From Delftia tsuruhatensis (lineage in GTDB: Bacteria; Pseudomonadota; Gammaproteobacteria; Burkholderiales; Burkholderiaceae_C): 64,000 nucleotides of DNA. Location of the stretch: contig NZ_LR813084.1 in the NCBI RefSeq assembly GCF_903815225.1, positions 248,001-312,000 on the forward strand, written 5' to 3'. The position numbers were made by a program, and so were the translations under genes. The notes under the pieces were generated by a model. That model worked only from the letters and a program-made list of their open reading frames with translations, was not told the origin of the DNA and made no database searches. Below, piece after piece: positions 37,411-46,957 of the stretch (its first letter is position 1; every line of letters begins with the position of its first letter).

Positions 37411-38700
37411 TCAGCGCAGCGCGCGGTCCTTGATGAAGAAGGCCGCCAGCAGGCCCAGCGTCACGCCGAACATGACGTAGAAGGCCGGCGCCATGGGCGA
37501 GCCCGTGGAGCGGATCAGCCAGGTCACGATGAACTGCGCAAAGCCGCCGAAGATCATCACCGCCACGTTGTAGGCCATGGACATGCCGGCCGAACGCACC
37601 TGGGGCGGGAACAGCTCGGCCATCACCGTGCTGAACACGCCGAAGAATACGGCCACGAACACGCAGACCACCAGTTGGGTGATCAGCAGCTTCTGGACCG
37701 TGGGGCCGTCGGTCAGCCAGGCGTACAGCGGGTAGAGCACCACCAGGTAGCCGATCAGCGAGCCGATGGTCAGCACACGGCGGCCCACGCGGTCGGACAG
37801 GGCGCCGAAGAACGGCATGATCACCACCATCAGCGCGGCGCCGGCCATCTGCACCATGAAGGCATCGCGCATGGGCAGCTTCAGCGTCACCGTGGCATAG
37901 GTCACCAGGTAGGTGAAGGTGATGTAGATGGACACCGTGGCCGTGACCACCAGGCCCATGCCCACCAGGGTTTCGCGCGCATGCGTGCGCAGCATCTCCA
38001 TGATGCCGATCTGGCGCGCCTTGCCGCTTTCCTGCGCGGCCTGCATTTCCTTGAAGACCTCGGGCTCTTCCACATGGCGGCGGATGTACAGCGCCACGGG
38101 AACGATCAGCAGGCCCACGGCGAAGGGCAGGCGCCAGGCCCAGGCCATGAGTTCCGCCTCGGTGAAGATCTCGGTGATCAGCGTGCCCGTGGCCGCGCCG
38201 ATCAGCAGGGCCAGCATCTGGCCGGCCATCTGCCAGGAGCCATAGAAGCCGCGCTTGCCGGGCGGTGCCAGCTCGATCAGCAGCGCCGTGGAGGTGCCGA
38301 ACTCGCCGCCGGCCGCAAAGCCCTGCAGCAGACGCGCCAGCACGATGAACAGCGGTGCCAGGATGCCCACCGCCGCATAGGTGGGCGCCAGCGTGATCAG
38401 CGCGATCGCCACCGCCATCAGGCCCGTCACCATCACCATGGCCGCCTTGCGGCCCTTGCGGTCGCCGTACAGGCCCAGCAGGATGCCGCCCACGGGCCGC
38501 ATGAAAAAGCCCACGCCGAAGACGGCCGTGGTCATCAGGATGCGGTTGATGTTGTCGTCCGGATTGTCGGGATTGCTGGGGAAGAACAGCTTGGCGACGA
38601 TGGGCGTCATGAAGGCGAACACCAGGAAGTCATACCACTCCAGCGCGTTGCCGATGACGGCGGCCACGATGTTGCGGGTCGAGACGGTTTGCTTGGTCAA
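37411..38700 (-). CDS. MFS transporter, metabolite:H+ symporter (MHS) family
   Basis: A 429-residue inner-membrane protein with 12 predicted helices. MHS hallmarks are the N-terminal IGNALEWYDFLVFAFMTPIV, the loop 2-3 motif LLGLYGDRKGRKAAMV, the TM4-5 motif ARLLQGFAAGGEFGTSTALL and the second-half ALSDRVGRRVL. The family includes citrate, 2-oxoglutarate, proline/betaine and shikimate importers, and the substrate here is not assignable. The frame offers only a TTG at 38700 as start, since the next Met is at residue 31 inside helix 1. It is divergent from argE. A weak hairpin (GCGGTG/CACCGC, 37383-37401) lies downstream. Confidence 0.88.
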   Translation of the reverse strand: MTKQTVSTRNIVAAVIGNALEWYDFLVFAFMTPIVAKLFFPSNPDNPDDNINRILMTTAVFGVGFFMRPVGGILLGLYGDRKGRKAAMVMVTGLMAVAIALITLAPTYAAVGILAPLFIVLARLLQGFAAGGEFGTSTALLIELAPPGKRGFYGSWQMAGQMLALLIGAATGTLITEIFTEAELMAWAWRLPFAVGLLIVPVALYIRRHVEEPEVFKEMQAAQESGKARQIGIMEMLRTHARETLVGMGLVVTATVSIYITFTYLVTYATVTLKLPMRDAFMVQMAGAALMVVIMPFFGALSDRVGRRVLTIGSLIGYLVVLYPLYAWLTDGPTVQKLLITQLVVCVFVAVFFGVFSTVMAELFPPQVRSAGMSMAYNVAVMIFGGFAQFIVTWLIRSTGSPMAPAFYVMFGVTLGLLAAFFIKDRALR

Positions 38701-38874
38701 GGCAGGTCCATTTCCGTGAAAGGATTGAAAAGGCGGCAGTCACGCCCGGGGCATGGGCCGGCGTGCCTGCCCGGGCCGCAACCCGGGCGTACACTGCTTC
38801 GCCATACGCAATGCCTATGCCATGGCCTGCGTCGTCCCTGGGGGCGGCGCAGGCCATGGCGCAGATCAAACCAC

Positions 38875-40038
38875 ATGACTACCTGGAAAAACACCCGCGA
38901 CTGGCTGGAAACGCTGGTCGCATTCGACACCACCAGCCGCAATTCCAACCTGGCCCTGATCGAGTGTGTACGCGATGAGTTGGCCACGCTGGGCGTGAGT
39001 GCCCGATTGTTCCACTCTCCGGACGGTGCCAAGGCCAATCTGTTCGCCACTTTGCCGGGCGGCAACGGCGAAACGCAGGGCGGCATCGTGCTGTCCGGCC
39101 ATACCGACGTGGTGCCGGTCGATGGCCAGCAGTGGAGCACCCATCCCTTTGCACTCACCGAAAAGGGCGGGCGCCTCTACGGTCGCGGCAGCTGCGACAT
39201 GAAGGGCTTCATCGCCGCCTCGCTGGCCCTGGTGCCCGAGTTCCTGGCCATGGAGCGTGCCAGGCCCGTGCACCTGGCCTTCTCGTACGACGAGGAAATC
39301 GGCTGCGCGGGCGCGCCCGTGATGATCAACCAGCTCAAGGCCCAGGGCGCGCGCTTTGATGGCTGCGTGGTCGGCGAGCCCACCAGCATGCAGGTCGTGG
39401 TGGCGCACAAGGGCATCAACCTCTACCGCTGCCGCGTGCACGGCAAGGCCGCGCACTCGTCGCTCACGCCGCGCGGCAGCAATGCCATCGAATACGCGGC
39501 GCGGCTGATCTGCCGCATCCGCGACATCGCCGACCATTTCAAGGCGCACGGCCCCTACGACGAGTTCTTCGACGTGCCCTTCACCACCATGACCACCAAC
39601 CAGATCCAGGGCGGCATCGCGGTCAACACCATTCCCGAGCTGTGCGAGTTCGCCTATGAATTCCGCAACCTGCCCGGCATGTCGGTGGACGGCATCCAGA
39701 GCCAGGTCGAGGCCTATGTGCGCGACGAGCTGCTGCCGCGCATGCGCGCCGAGTTCGCCGACGCCCGCATCGAGATCGAGACCGGCGCCAGCGCCCCTGC
39801 GCTCGAGGCCTCGGAAGAGGCCGCCATCACCCAACTGGTGCGCGCTTTGACCGCCGACCAGGAAAAGCGCAAGGTGGCCTACGGCACCGAGGCCGGCCTG
39901 TTCCACAACGCCGGCATCCCCACCGTGGTCTGCGGCCCCGGCTCCATCGAGCAGGCGCACAAGCCCGACGAGTTCGTCGAGCTGGCGCAACTGCAGGCCT
40001 GCGAACGCTTTCTGCGCAAGATGGGGCAGTCGCTCTGA
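38875..40038 (+). CDS. argE: Acetylornithine deacetylase (M20 family)
   Basis: A 387-residue cytosolic zinc hydrolase that removes acetate from N-acetylornithine in arginine synthesis. The metal-site motifs of M20 enzymes are clear: VLSGHTDVVPVDGQ (His76, Asp78), GRGSCDMKGF (Asp108), FSYDEEIGCAGA (Glu140/141), CVVGEPTSM and near the C-terminus IEQAHKPDEFVE. The dimerisation domain insert (HGKAAHSSLTPRGSNAIEYA) is present. Length fits ArgE. Related M20 deacylases of other N-acyl amino acids cannot be fully excluded because no arg genes are adjacent. Confidence 0.88.
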   Translation: MTTWKNTRDWLETLVAFDTTSRNSNLALIECVRDELATLGVSARLFHSPDGAKANLFATLPGGNGETQGGIVLSGHTDVVPVDGQQWSTHPFALTEKGGRLYGRGSCDMKGFIAASLALVPEFLAMERARPVHLAFSYDEEIGCAGAPVMINQLKAQGARFDGCVVGEPTSMQVVVAHKGINLYRCRVHGKAAHSSLTPRGSNAIEYAARLICRIRDIADHFKAHGPYDEFFDVPFTTMTTNQIQGGIAVNTIPELCEFAYEFRNLPGMSVDGIQSQVEAYVRDELLPRMRAEFADARIEIETGASAPALEASEEAAITQLVRALTADQEKRKVAYGTEAGLFHNAGIPTVVCGPGSIEQAHKPDEFVELAQLQACERFLRKMGQSL

Positions 40039-40060
40039 GACCTTGGCGGGGTGCTGGCGC

Positions 40061-41092
40061 TCAGCGCACGGGGATAGCGATCGGCCGCAGCGGCGCGGCG
40101 TCGCCGCCGCGGATCTTCAGCGGGCCGCCGATGAAGGCGAACTCGTAGACCTTGTCGCGCGACAGCTCGTCCAGCGCCACCAGCTCCATGATGGGGATGC
40201 CCTGCTGGGCCAGCAGGTAGGAGTGCAGGGGCACGTAGTCGTCATCCACCTCCGAGGGGAAGGTCTCCAGGCTCAGGTTGTCGGCGCCGACGACCATGGC
40301 GCCGCCGTCCTCGGCCAGGAAGCGTGCTGCGTCCAGGCCCAGGCCCGGAGGCCTGGCCATGTAGGCCTGGGGCTGGCCGTAGAGCTTCATGCGGCCCGTG
40401 CGGATCAGCACGATGTCGCCCTTTTGCAGGGTCACGCCCTGGCGCTGGAGCGCGTCCTTCAGGTCCTGGCGCGTGATGCGGTACTGGTCGGGCAGCATGT
40501 CCATGCCCTTGGCGGCGGCCACGTCGATCAGCACGCCGCGTGCCACCAGCGGCGGGAATTTCTCGATGCCCGTGCGCTGCCAGCCCCGGTCGCCCAGGTG
40601 CTCGTCGGCGCTGAAGCCGTTCCAGATGCGGCCACGGATGCCGAAGTGGTTGAGCGCGTCGATGTGCGTGCCCGTGTGGCTGTACATGGAGAACGCCGTG
40701 CCCGTGTAGCTGCGCGTGGCGTTCATGTCCTTGCCCACGTTCATGGGGTCGTCCACCACGGTGCCGCGCGGCGTGTGCGTCATCCAGAACTGGTAGTGCG
40801 GATCGCCCGCATCCTGCCAGCTGGGCATGCCCACGTAGTACTCGGTGGCCAGGTCATAGACCTGCCCGCCCGTGATGCGCTGCAGGATGGCCGCGCGCGA
40901 GGCCGGCGTGATCAGGTTCAGGCGGCCGATCTCGTCGGCCGGCCCCCAGGGGCTGGTGCCCACGTCCTGGCGTGCGCCGGCCGGGGGCTCGTGGCCGCCA
41001 TGGGCCTGGGCCGCGGTGCCAGCGAAGGCGGCGGCCAGGGCGATCACGAGAGAGGGCAGCGCCATGCGGCGAGCGAAGCGTTGGAGAGTCAT
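40061..41092 (-). CDS. Cyclase-family metal-dependent hydrolase, exported
   Basis: A 343-residue protein of the cyclase/kynurenine formamidase-like family. The conserved metal motif is present as SMYSHTGTHIDALNHF (H-x-G-T-H-x-D, followed by His). It also has GRLNLITPASRAAIL, KGDIVLIRTGRMKLY and VVGADNLSLETFPS. A signal peptide (LPSLVIALAAAFAGTAAQAH) predicts periplasmic location, unlike KynB. It starts at ATG 41092, and the longer frame adds only polar residues. The family hydrolyses cyclic or amide compounds, but the substrate is unknown. It converges on argE, with stops 22 bp apart. Confidence 0.85.
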   Translation of the reverse strand: MTLQRFARRMALPSLVIALAAAFAGTAAQAHGGHEPPAGARQDVGTSPWGPADEIGRLNLITPASRAAILQRITGGQVYDLATEYYVGMPSWQDAGDPHYQFWMTHTPRGTVVDDPMNVGKDMNATRSYTGTAFSMYSHTGTHIDALNHFGIRGRIWNGFSADEHLGDRGWQRTGIEKFPPLVARGVLIDVAAAKGMDMLPDQYRITRQDLKDALQRQGVTLQKGDIVLIRTGRMKLYGQPQAYMARPPGLGLDAARFLAEDGGAMVVGADNLSLETFPSEVDDDYVPLHSYLLAQQGIPIMELVALDELSRDKVYEFAFIGGPLKIRGGDAAPLRPIAIPVR

Positions 41093-41184
41093 GCAAGAGT
41101 CCTTGGTCTGCTGAAAGAGGGCGCGCATGCCGCGCGCGAGGGAAGGCGAAAAAACGCCGATGAAAAAAGCAAAGACGGGGGCGC

Positions 41185-41922
41185 TCAGGCCGCCAGAAAG
41201 TGCAGCCGTTCGCGCAGCGCAGCCAGCGACTGGGTCTGCAGCGGCGGCAGGCGCGGCGCGATCAGCGTGGGAATGGAGCGCAGGCCCATGCGCTGCGCCA
41301 GCGCGCGGTCCTGGCGCACCTGCTCCAGCGCCTGGGCGCCTTCCATGCAGCCCGCGAAGGCATTGCGCTCGAAGCCCGTGCGCGTGGCGATGTCCAGCAG
41401 CACTTCGGCGTCGCCGATGTTGCGGTGCTCGCTCATGTGGGCGTGCTGGATGGCGTCGAACAGATCCCAGTGCGCGTCATCGCCGCCCAGGATCTGGGCT
41501 GCCTGGCAGGCCAGTGCGCCGGCCATGCCGCTGGGGTACTCGAAGGACTCGCGGCGCATGCCCTCGATGTCGATGCGGTCCTCGTCGTCATGCTCCGCGC
41601 AGGCCTGCCAGTGCTCCAGGATGACCTGCTTGGCGCGCTCCATGGAGCCGAAGGCCGCCACCATCTCGGCGCGCGAGGCCTGCAGCACGAAGCTGCGGTG
41701 GCGCACGCGCAGGCCCAGCTCGCGCGCCACCTGGCGCAGGCGTGGCGACATCACGTAGCACCAGCCGCAGACCACGTCATGGAAGAAGTCGATGGCGGGG
41801 GCGACGGCGGGCGCCGCAGCAGGCGCCGCCTGCAGGGCCTGCTGCGGCGAGAGGGCCGCCGCATCCTGCGCGGGCAGGGCGCAGGAAAGATCATTGCATT
41901 GCGTCATGCTTGTGTCCTTCAT
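41185..41922 (-). CDS. DsbA-family thioredoxin-like protein (FrnE-like)
   Basis: A 245-residue protein with a DsbA/2-hydroxychromene-2-carboxylate isomerase-like fold. The redox motif C-G-W-C is at 52-55 (FFHDVVCGWCYVMSP), where the Trp and the following Tyr match FrnE-type cytosolic members. The helical insertion contains EHWQACAEHDDEDRIDIEGM, and the C-terminal cis-Pro region is RSIPTLIAP. There is no signal peptide. The first ~40 residues are Ala/Gln/Pro-rich and probably unstructured. The start is ATG 41922 or 41907. Role in thiol redox homeostasis is inferred. Confidence 0.8.
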   Translation of the reverse strand: MKDTSMTQCNDLSCALPAQDAAALSPQQALQAAPAAAPAVAPAIDFFHDVVCGWCYVMSPRLRQVARELGLRVRHRSFVLQASRAEMVAAFGSMERAKQVILEHWQACAEHDDEDRIDIEGMRRESFEYPSGMAGALACQAAQILGGDDAHWDLFDAIQHAHMSEHRNIGDAEVLLDIATRTGFERNAFAGCMEGAQALEQVRQDRALAQRMGLRSIPTLIAPRLPPLQTQSLAALRERLHFLAA

Positions 41923-42001
41923 GGCTGTGATGGACGGCAAGCGTAGGCCGCAGGCCCGGCGCGAAAAAGGGGCGTGCGCTTGAGGAACTCTTAACGCGGC
42001 G

Positions 42002-42895
42002 TCAACAATCCTCGCCCATGGCGGCAGGCAGCTCCTCGGCCAGGAAGTCCACGAAGGCGCGCACCTTGGGCAGCAGGTGGCGCTGCGTGGGATAGACCGC
42101 GTAGACATGGCGCGCCTGCGCGGCCTGGTCCGCAAGGTCCAGCGCGACCAGCTGGCCTGCCGCAATCGCCGGCCGCGCCAGGAACGAGGGCAGGGCGCCA
42201 ATGCCCAGGCCCGCCACCAGCAGGTCGCGCAGCATCAGGCTGTTGTTGACGTTGGCGCGTGCCTCGGACGGCGCCTGGGGACTCTCGCCCCCTTCGCGGG
42301 GCGCATGCGCCAGGCTGTAGTTCAGCAGCGCATGGCCGCGCAGCCCGGCGGCACTGGCCGGGCGGCCATGCGCCTGCAGATAGGACGGGGCCGCGCACAG
42401 CACCTGCGACAGCGAGGCCAGGCGCCGCGCGATCAGCGAGGAGTCCGCCAGCTCCGCGCTCAGGCGGATGGACACATCGAAGCCCTGGCCCACCGCATCC
42501 ACCAGCCGGTCTTCCATGGACAGGTCGATCTGCAGCTGAGGATGGCGCTGCATGAAGCGCGCCAGCAGCGGCGACAGCGTGCTCAGCGCAAACGACAGCG
42601 GCGCGTTCACGCGCAGCCGCCCGGCCACCTGCTGCGACTGCGCGCGCACCGACTGCTCCAGCGCATCGAACTCATCGAGCAGCCGACAGCACTCGGCGTA
42701 ATAGGCCTGGCCCGTGTCGGTCAGGCTCATGCGGCGCGTGGTGCGCTGGATCAGCACGGCGCCCAGATGGGCTTCGAGCGCGCGCAGCTGCTTGCTCAGC
42801 GCGGCCGAGGACAGGTCCAGCGCGTCGGCCGCCTTGGCGATGGAGCCCAGTTCTACGATGCGCCGGAAGGCGCGCAAGGGGGTCAGCGTATCCAT
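42002..42895 (-). CDS. LysR-family transcriptional regulator
   Basis: A 297-residue LysR regulator of the CrgA/YafC-like type. The HTH at 1-62 (MDTLTPLRAFRRIVELGSIA, LSSAALSKQLRALEAHLGAV) is followed by IQRTTRRMSLTDTGQAYY. The effector domain starts at about 90 with GRLRVNAPLSFALSTLSPLL. It lies 79 bp upstream of, and on the same strand as, the DsbA-like gene, and divergent from the PhnA-like gene. The target is unknown. It starts at ATG 42895, and the upstream frame is not conserved. Confidence 0.88.
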   Translation of the reverse strand: MDTLTPLRAFRRIVELGSIAKAADALDLSSAALSKQLRALEAHLGAVLIQRTTRRMSLTDTGQAYYAECCRLLDEFDALEQSVRAQSQQVAGRLRVNAPLSFALSTLSPLLARFMQRHPQLQIDLSMEDRLVDAVGQGFDVSIRLSAELADSSLIARRLASLSQVLCAAPSYLQAHGRPASAAGLRGHALLNYSLAHAPREGGESPQAPSEARANVNNSLMLRDLLVAGLGIGALPSFLARPAIAAGQLVALDLADQAAQARHVYAVYPTQRHLLPKVRAFVDFLAEELPAAMGEDC

Positions 42896-43035
42896 GGGGA
42901 AAAGGCAAAGAGTGGCGTGCAGCGTAGCAGGCCGCTCGGGTTTGCCGGGGCATGCCTGCGGGGGCAGGGGCGACAATCGCCAGGTACGGCGCGCCCGCCG
43001 CGCCCCTTTTGTCTTCACCGAATCTGTTCAATCCC

Positions 43036-43386
43036 ATGCCCCAGACCACACCCGCCTGCCCCCAGTGCGGCCTTGAAAACACCTATCCCGACGCCGCCAG
43101 CTACATCTGCCCCGATTGCGCCTTCGAATGGCCCATGCAGGCCGAGGAAGAAGCGGGCGAAGCCGGCGACGGCATCGTGCGCGATGCCAACGGCAATGCG
43201 CTGGCCGATGGCGACGCGGTGATCCTGGTCAAGGACCTCAAGGTCAAGGGCTCGTCCTCGGTGCTCAAGAAGGGCAGCAAGATCAAGGGCATCCGCCTGG
43301 TCGATGGCGCCGATGGCCACAACGTGGACTGCAAGACCGAACTGGGCTCCATGCTGCTCAAGTCGGAGTTCCTCAAGAAGGCCTGA
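43036..43386 (+). CDS. PhnA/YjdM-family zinc-ribbon protein
   Basis: A 116-residue protein. The N-terminal zinc ribbon has CPQC (Cys8, Cys11) and CPDC (Cys25, Cys28). The C-terminal PhnA domain has [39 protein letters not shown] and [19 protein letters not shown], near-identical in pattern to YjdM. Despite the historical name, the family is not shown to act in phosphonate metabolism, and no phn genes are nearby. Its stop is 2 bp before the next gene's ATG, suggesting coupling. Confidence 0.9.
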   Translation: MPQTTPACPQCGLENTYPDAASYICPDCAFEWPMQAEEEAGEAGDGIVRDANGNALADGDAVILVKDLKVKGSSSVLKKGSKIKGIRLVDGADGHNVDCKTELGSMLLKSEFLKKA

Positions 43387-43388
43387 GC

Positions 43389-44408
43389 ATGCTGGCGCTG
43401 GGGCTCGCGTTTTCGGCGGTCCTGGGGCTGCTGGCGCTGTGGGTGTTCGCGCCGCTGTTCATCGCCCTGGTGGCCGCAGCCTTGGTGGCCCTGCCGCTGG
43501 GCCGTGCGGGACAGTGGCTGTGGCAGCGGCATGCCGGCCGGCCCTTGCCGGTCGCCGGCTGGTGGGCCGTGCTGGTCTGCGCGGGCATGGTCTGCGTGGC
43601 CGTGCTGGTCCTGCTGCCCGAGCGCCTGGATGGCGCGCCCTTCCTGCCCCTGGGGCTGGGCCTGCTGGCAGCCGCATGGACCGGGGCGCTGCTGTGGTGC
43701 ACGGGTTGGCTGGCGTGCGGATGCCGACCGGTGGCCGAGGCCTGGTGGGCGGGCGCTGGCGTGGGTGCGATCGCGGCCCTGCTGGCCGTGCTGCTGGGTG
43801 GCCCCGACACGGCGGGCTGGATGGCCTGGCGCGACCAGTTGCGCGGCTACGAGGCCGTGCCGCTGCGCATCGTGCTCCACGAGGCGCCCACGCCGCAGCG
43901 CGAGCAGGCCCTGGTCGACCTGCTGCAGCCCTTGCTGGAGCAGGGTGGCCGCGCCGTCCGCCATCGCCAGAGCACGCGCTTCGGCAATTCGGTCCAGCAG
44001 GCGCTGGTGCCGGCCCGCTACCGCTTCGAAGGCAGCGTGCTGCACATCATGCTGGCCGACCCGCCGCCCGCACCTTTGCTGAGCGCCCAGCGGGCACTGC
44101 TGGAGCAATTCGCCGCCAGCGGCCCGGCCCAGGCCGGCCAATCCTCGTCCTGGCTGATGCTGGCCAGCGCCCAATGCCTGCCGCCGCCGCACCGGCGCGA
44201 GCTGTCGCGCCTGCTGGGCCAGGGCAGCGAGCTGCTGGCCCGCGCGCGGCGCTGCACGCAGCAACGCTCGGCGCAATTGCAGCGCCTGTGGCCGCTGCTG
44301 GCCGGCTGTGTGGAGCGCGTGGAAGTGGGCGAGGCGCGGCGCTTTCATCCGTGGCTGGGCCTGCAGCGCTGGAAGGCTGCGGCAGCGCCCGAGAACCAGG
44401 AGTCCTAG
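43389..44408 (+). CDS. Membrane protein of unknown function
   Basis: A 339-residue protein. Four or five hydrophobic segments fill the first about 150 residues ([76 protein letters not shown]). A soluble C-terminal half of about 190 residues follows, with [20 protein letters not shown] and [21 protein letters not shown] do not recognise a family. It is translated directly after the PhnA-like gene, and its last 4 bp overlap the convergent rluE gene. Confidence 0.75.
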   Translation: MLALGLAFSAVLGLLALWVFAPLFIALVAAALVALPLGRAGQWLWQRHAGRPLPVAGWWAVLVCAGMVCVAVLVLLPERLDGAPFLPLGLGLLAAAWTGALLWCTGWLACGCRPVAEAWWAGAGVGAIAALLAVLLGGPDTAGWMAWRDQLRGYEAVPLRIVLHEAPTPQREQALVDLLQPLLEQGGRAVRHRQSTRFGNSVQQALVPARYRFEGSVLHIMLADPPPAPLLSAQRALLEQFAASGPAQAGQSSSWLMLASAQCLPPPHRRELSRLLGQGSELLARARRCTQQRSAQLQRLWPLLAGCVERVEVGEARRFHPWLGLQRWKAAAAPENQES

Positions 44409-45028
44409 GCAGGCTCCACGTCCTTCCACTGGCCGGGCTCCAGGCCGTCCAGCGTGTAGGGCCCGATGGCCGCGCGTACCAGGCGCAGCGTGGGGTAGCC
44501 CACTGCCGCAGTCATGCGGCGCACCTGGCGGTTGCGGCCTTCGCGGATGACCAGCTCGATCCAGCAGTCGGGAATGGTCTGCCGCACGCGGATCGGCGGG
44601 TCGCGTGGCCACAGCGCGGGTGGCGGCTCCAGCAGCCGGGCACGCGCCGGCAGCGTCATGCCGTCATTGAGCTGCACGCCCTGGCGCAGCGCCTGCAGCG
44701 CGGCCTGGTCGGGCAGTCCCTCCACCTGGACCCAGTAGGTCTTCTCCATCTTGAAGCGCGGATCGGCGATGCGTGCCTGCAGCGGCCCGTCGTTGGTCAG
44801 CAGCAGCAGGCCTTCGCTGTCGGCATCGAGCCGGCCTGCCGCGTGCACGCCCGGCACGTCGATGTACTCCTTGAGCCCGCGCCAGCGGCCTTCGGACGTG
44901 AACTGGCTGAGCACGCCGTAGGGCTTGTTGAAGCACAGCAGGCGTGAGGGGCCGGTGTCTGGCCGGTCGGCGAAGGCGGGCCGGGCGCGCAGGGCCGGGC
45001 GTAGAGGGGGGCGGTTTCTGGGGTGCAT
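44405..45028 (-). CDS. rluE: 23S rRNA pseudouridine synthase E
   Basis: A 207-residue RsuA/RluB/E/F-family enzyme that in E. coli makes pseudouridine 2457 in 23S rRNA. The catalytic motif is [20 protein letters not shown] with Asp68. The flanking pattern [40 protein letters not shown] and [15 protein letters not shown] follows RluE very closely. The N-terminal S4 domain of RsuA/RluB is absent, as in RluE. It starts at ATG 45028 ([10 protein letters not shown]). The frame continues upstream without conservation. Confidence 0.92.
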   Translation of the reverse strand: MHPRNRPPLRPALRARPAFADRPDTGPSRLLCFNKPYGVLSQFTSEGRWRGLKEYIDVPGVHAAGRLDADSEGLLLLTNDGPLQARIADPRFKMEKTYWVQVEGLPDQAALQALRQGVQLNDGMTLPARARLLEPPPALWPRDPPIRVRQTIPDCWIELVIREGRNRQVRRMTAAVGYPTLRLVRAAIGPYTLDGLEPGQWKDVEPA

Positions 45029-45403
45029 GGGCCTGGTGATTGTCGTTGGTGTGGGGCGTGGGGCTCCTGGCGTGTATTGGGCTGGGTGCTTTTTTTGACC
45101 CTGCCGGGTGGTTGTTTTTCGAGGCCGGGTCTCGGACCGGCAGCCGACAGCCCTTTCTTGATTCGCCAAGAAAGGTCAGATCAAAGAAGGCGACCCGGAT
45201 GTCCGCGACCCCTTCGCTTCGCTACGGGGCCACCTGCGCCGTGGCGGTTGCGGGGAGGTTGCCCGGGCCTTCTCACCCCGGCATGGGCGCTGTTCATGCC
45301 CGTCTTTCATGGCAAGGATGATGATTCGGCGCGGATGCGGCGGCAGGAGGCTTTGTCGATGGCGTTCCTGCGCTGATTCGTCGGTCCGGCATTCGCCCAA
45401 TGA
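45029..45403. other. Non-coding stretch between rluE and aldehyde dehydrogenase gene
   Basis: About 375 bp without a supportable gene. The central part contains TTTCTTGATTCGCCAAGAAA (45153-45172), an inverted repeat, then GAAGGCGACCCGGATGTC. This motif resembles intergenic repeats seen in Comamonadaceae, though no second copy is in this window. The remainder shows no promoter, operator or coding signal I can support. Confidence 0.45.
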
Positions 45404-45427
45404 AAAAGCACCTCGAAAGGTGCTTTT
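45404..45427 (-). terminator. Terminator of the glucarate operon
   Basis: Perfect 10-bp stem AAAAGCACCT-CGAA-AGGTGCTTTT, 20 bp past the aldehyde dehydrogenase stop (45448) in the leftward direction. On the minus strand a U-rich end follows the stem, so it closes the long leftward aldarate operon. Confidence 0.8.
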
Positions 45428-45447
45428 CCCCGTCAGCCGGATGCCGT

Positions 45448-46896
45448 TCAGGCCAGCGTATACGCCGTCTTCACCGTCGTATAGAACTCCTGCGCGTAGC
45501 GGCCCTGCTCGCGCGGGCCGTAGCTGCTGCCCTTGCGGCCGCCGAAGGGCACGTGGTAGTCCACGCCGGCCGTGGGCAGGTTGACCATGACCATGCCGGC
45601 CTGGCTGTGGCGCTTGAAGTGGGTGGCGTGCCTGAGGCTGGTGGTGGCAATGCCTGCGGCCAGGCCGAAGGGCGTGTCATTGGCCACGGCCAGGGCTTCT
45701 TCGTAGTCCTTGACGCGGATGACGCTGGCCACGGGGCCGAAGACTTCCTCGCGGTTGATGCGCATGCCGGCCTGGGTGTCAACGAACAGGGTGGGCGCCA
45801 TGTAGTAGCCCTGGTTGCCGCTGCCGGTGTGGCAGGCGGCCGCTGCACCGCCCGCCGCCAGCACGGCGCCTTCGGCCTTGGCTATTTCCACGTAGCTCAG
45901 GTCCTGCTCCAGCTGGGCCTGGCTGACCACGGGGCCCATGTCGGTGCCTGCGGCGCGGGCATCGCCCACCTTGATCCTGGCCATGCGGGCCTGCAGGGCC
46001 TCGATGAAGGCGGGGTAGATCCTGTCGGTGACGATGAGGCGGCTCGATGCCGTGCAGCGCTGGCCGGTGGAGTAGAAGCCGCTTTGCGCGGACAGCTCCA
46101 CCGCCTGGGCGAGGTCGGCGTCGTCCAGCACGATCTGCGGGTTCTTGCCGCCCATCTCCAGCTGCACCTTCTTGCCGGTTTCCACGCAGGCCTGGGCGAT
46201 GCCGCGGCCCACGCCGACGGAGCCGGTGAAGCTGATGGCGGCGATGTCGGGGTGGCGCACCAGGGCTTCGCCGATGACGCGGCCCGGACCCATGACCAGG
46301 TTGAACACGCCGGCCGGGATGCCGCTGCGGTGGATGATGTCGGCCAGCGCCCAGGCGCTGCCGGGCACGAGGTCGGCGGGCTTCAAGACCACGCAATTGC
46401 CGAAGGCCAGGGCCGGGGCGATCTTCCAGGCGGGAATGGCGATGGGGAAGTTCCACGGCGTGATCAGTCCCACCACGCCGACAGGCTCGCGCGTGATTTC
46501 CACGCCGATGCCGGGGCGCACGGAGGGCAGGGTCTCGCCGGCCAGGCGCAGGCATTCACCCGCGAAGAACTTGAAGATCTGGCCTGCGCGGCCGACTTCG
46601 CCAATGGCTTCGGGGCGGGTCTTGCCTTCCTCGCGCGCCAGCAGGTCGCCCAGCTCTTCCTTGCGGGCCAGGATTTCGTTGCCGATCCTGTCCAGGGCGT
46701 CGTGGCGGGCCTGGATGCCCGAAGTGCTCCAGGCGGGAAAGGCCGCGGCCGCCGCGGCGATGGCGGCTTGCACATCGTCGGCATTGCCCTGGGCGTACTC
46801 GCCGATCACATCGGACAGGTCGCTGGGGTTGGTGTTGGCGCTGTAGCCGTCGGCGGCCTTCCATTGGCCGTTGATGAGGTTGTCGTAGCGGGACAT
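45448..46896 (-). CDS. 2-oxoglutarate semialdehyde (2,5-dioxopentanoate) dehydrogenase
   Basis: A 482-residue ALDH. Catalytic Cys281 lies in YSTGQRCTASSR, Glu247 in LEMGGKNPQIV, and Asn149 in LITPWNFPIAIP. The protein lies at the 3' end of an operon with gudD and kdgD. That context points to the last step of aldarate catabolism, oxidising 2,5-dioxopentanoate to 2-oxoglutarate. It starts at ATG 46896 (MSRYDNLING), 159 bp after the gudD stop, with a dispersed repeat in between. Generic ALDH motifs alone would not give the substrate, so this rests on context. Confidence 0.88.
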   Translation of the reverse strand: MSRYDNLINGQWKAADGYSANTNPSDLSDVIGEYAQGNADDVQAAIAAAAAAFPAWSTSGIQARHDALDRIGNEILARKEELGDLLAREEGKTRPEAIGEVGRAGQIFKFFAGECLRLAGETLPSVRPGIGVEITREPVGVVGLITPWNFPIAIPAWKIAPALAFGNCVVLKPADLVPGSAWALADIIHRSGIPAGVFNLVMGPGRVIGEALVRHPDIAAISFTGSVGVGRGIAQACVETGKKVQLEMGGKNPQIVLDDADLAQAVELSAQSGFYSTGQRCTASSRLIVTDRIYPAFIEALQARMARIKVGDARAAGTDMGPVVSQAQLEQDLSYVEIAKAEGAVLAAGGAAAACHTGSGNQGYYMAPTLFVDTQAGMRINREEVFGPVASVIRVKDYEEALAVANDTPFGLAAGIATTSLRHATHFKRHSQAGMVMVNLPTAGVDYHVPFGGRKGSSYGPREQGRYAQEFYTTVKTAYTLA

Positions 46897-46957
46897 GAGG
46901 TGCTCCGAAAGAGAAGGGGAATCCGAGAGCAATCGCTCAGGGGGTGGACGTTGGAAA

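Noticed and set aside
43036..43386. PhnA-like gene as evidence for phosphonate degradation
   Set aside because: The family name is historical. No C-P lyase or phosphonatase genes are present.
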